6,434 bases of DNA from JBPBPI01 sp050954885 (GTDB lineage Bacteria > Pseudomonadota > Alphaproteobacteria > Caedimonadales > Caedimonadaceae): the NCBI GenBank assembly GCA_050954885.1, contig JBPBPI010000027.1, positions 1 through 6,434 on the forward strand, given 5' to 3'. A program made the position numbers and the translations under genes. A model generated the notes under the pieces. It was not told the origin of the DNA, ran no database searches, and saw only the letters and a list, made by a program, of their open reading frames with translations. Shown piece by piece: positions 6,225 to 6,434 of the stretch; the stretch's first letter is position 1, and each line of letters opens with the position of its first letter.

Positions 6225-6255
6225 AAAGCCTCGAAGTAACTTCGAGGCTTTTTTT
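6225..6255 (+). terminator. Rho-independent terminator after the IHF-alpha gene
   Basis: A perfect 12-bp stem (AAAGCCTCGAAG pairing with CTTCGAGGCTTT) with a 3-base TAA loop runs into seven T residues, 18 bp past the stop codon. On the other strand the T tail is only three bases, so it is chiefly a + strand terminator. Confidence 0.93.
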
Positions 6256-6290
6256 ATGAGACCAATCAATCATTTAAAATAAAAACTTAT

Positions 6291-6342
6291 GTTCCTGCCC
6301 TAATTACGGTTCCTGCAAATAAACGATTATTGTTTGTAATTA
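6291..6342. repeat. Short paired repeats, possible mobile-element end
   Basis: GTTCCTGC occurs at 6291-6298 and 6309-6316 as a direct repeat. TAATTAC (6301-6307) and GTAATTA (6336-6342) form an inverted pair. They lie between the IHF-alpha terminator and the 3' end of a - strand reading frame, where a terminal repeat of an insertion sequence could sit. With only one end visible this cannot be confirmed. Confidence 0.3.
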
Positions 6343-6355
6343 ACCCGAGTTGCGT

Positions 6356-6433
6356 TTAAGGATTCAAATTAAGGATGCTTTCTAATGATGGCTTATCATC
6401 TCTGAGTTGGTAATTGATCAATCCGGCCATCAG
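6356..6433 (-). CDS. 3' end of an unidentified - strand gene, leaves the window
   Basis: Read on the - strand, this frame enters from beyond the right edge and gives LMAGLINYQLRDDKP followed by SLESILNLNP and a TAA at 6356-6358 (25 residues). The residues look protein-like, with a hydrophobic helix start then a charged segment, somewhat like the C-terminal ends of some DDE transposases, but I cannot name a family. An in-frame ATG at 6430 is just inside the window, so the true start is unknown. It converges on the IHF-alpha gene. Because only 25 codons are open, it could be chance. Confidence 0.35.
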   Translation of the reverse strand: MMAGLINYQLRDDKPSLESILNLNP

Positions 6434-6434
6434 A

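Noticed and set aside
6064..6282. A 72-codon + strand frame overlapping the end of the IHF-alpha gene
   Set aside because: It lies out of frame over a conserved gene, runs through the terminator hairpin, and has no ribosome binding site.

Overview
This is an AT-rich bacterial chromosome segment. It most likely comes from an alphaproteobacterium, and an intracellular lineage such as Holosporales or Paracaedibacter-like protist symbionts is the best guess. The grounds are an alphaproteobacterial-type GroEL and GroES, a CIRCE heat-shock operator, an IHF-alpha-type protein with the hinge style of that class, an MFS carrier resembling those of intracellular bacteria, and a eukaryote-style CE-clan cysteine protease of the kind used as a host-directed effector. 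The taxonomic call is inference from protein flavour; no search was run.

Layout: (1) Bases 1-1013, + strand, hold a Ulp1/C48-like cysteine protease with an intact His-Asp-Gln-Cys set. Its frame is open from 117 but has no ATG, and a coding-looking stretch in another frame lies before it, so the 5' part looks damaged. (2) Bases 1022-3172, - strand, hold a complete groES-groEL operon with a sigma70-like promoter, a near-perfect CIRCE (HrcA) operator, strong ribosome binding sites and a hairpin terminator. (3) Bases 3248-5741, + strand, hold an MFS transporter and, 27 bp later, a nucleotide-sugar epimerase of the UDP-glucuronate 4-epimerase type. They are divergent from groES, and a 10-bp direct repeat plus a 9-bp dyad lie just upstream of a possible MFS promoter. 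(4) Bases 5880-6255, + strand, hold an IHF-alpha/HU-family DNA-bending protein with its own strong terminator. (5) Bases 6256-6434 hold paired short repeats and the 3' end of an unidentified - strand reading frame that leaves the window, possibly the edge of a mobile element.

The groESL operon, the epimerase (supply of UDP-galacturonate for surface polysaccharide) and the IHF-like protein are ordinary housekeeping genes and do not form one system with their neighbours. The accessory part is the protease locus at the left edge. I see no CRISPR array, tRNA, rRNA, or previously undescribed multi-gene system here.
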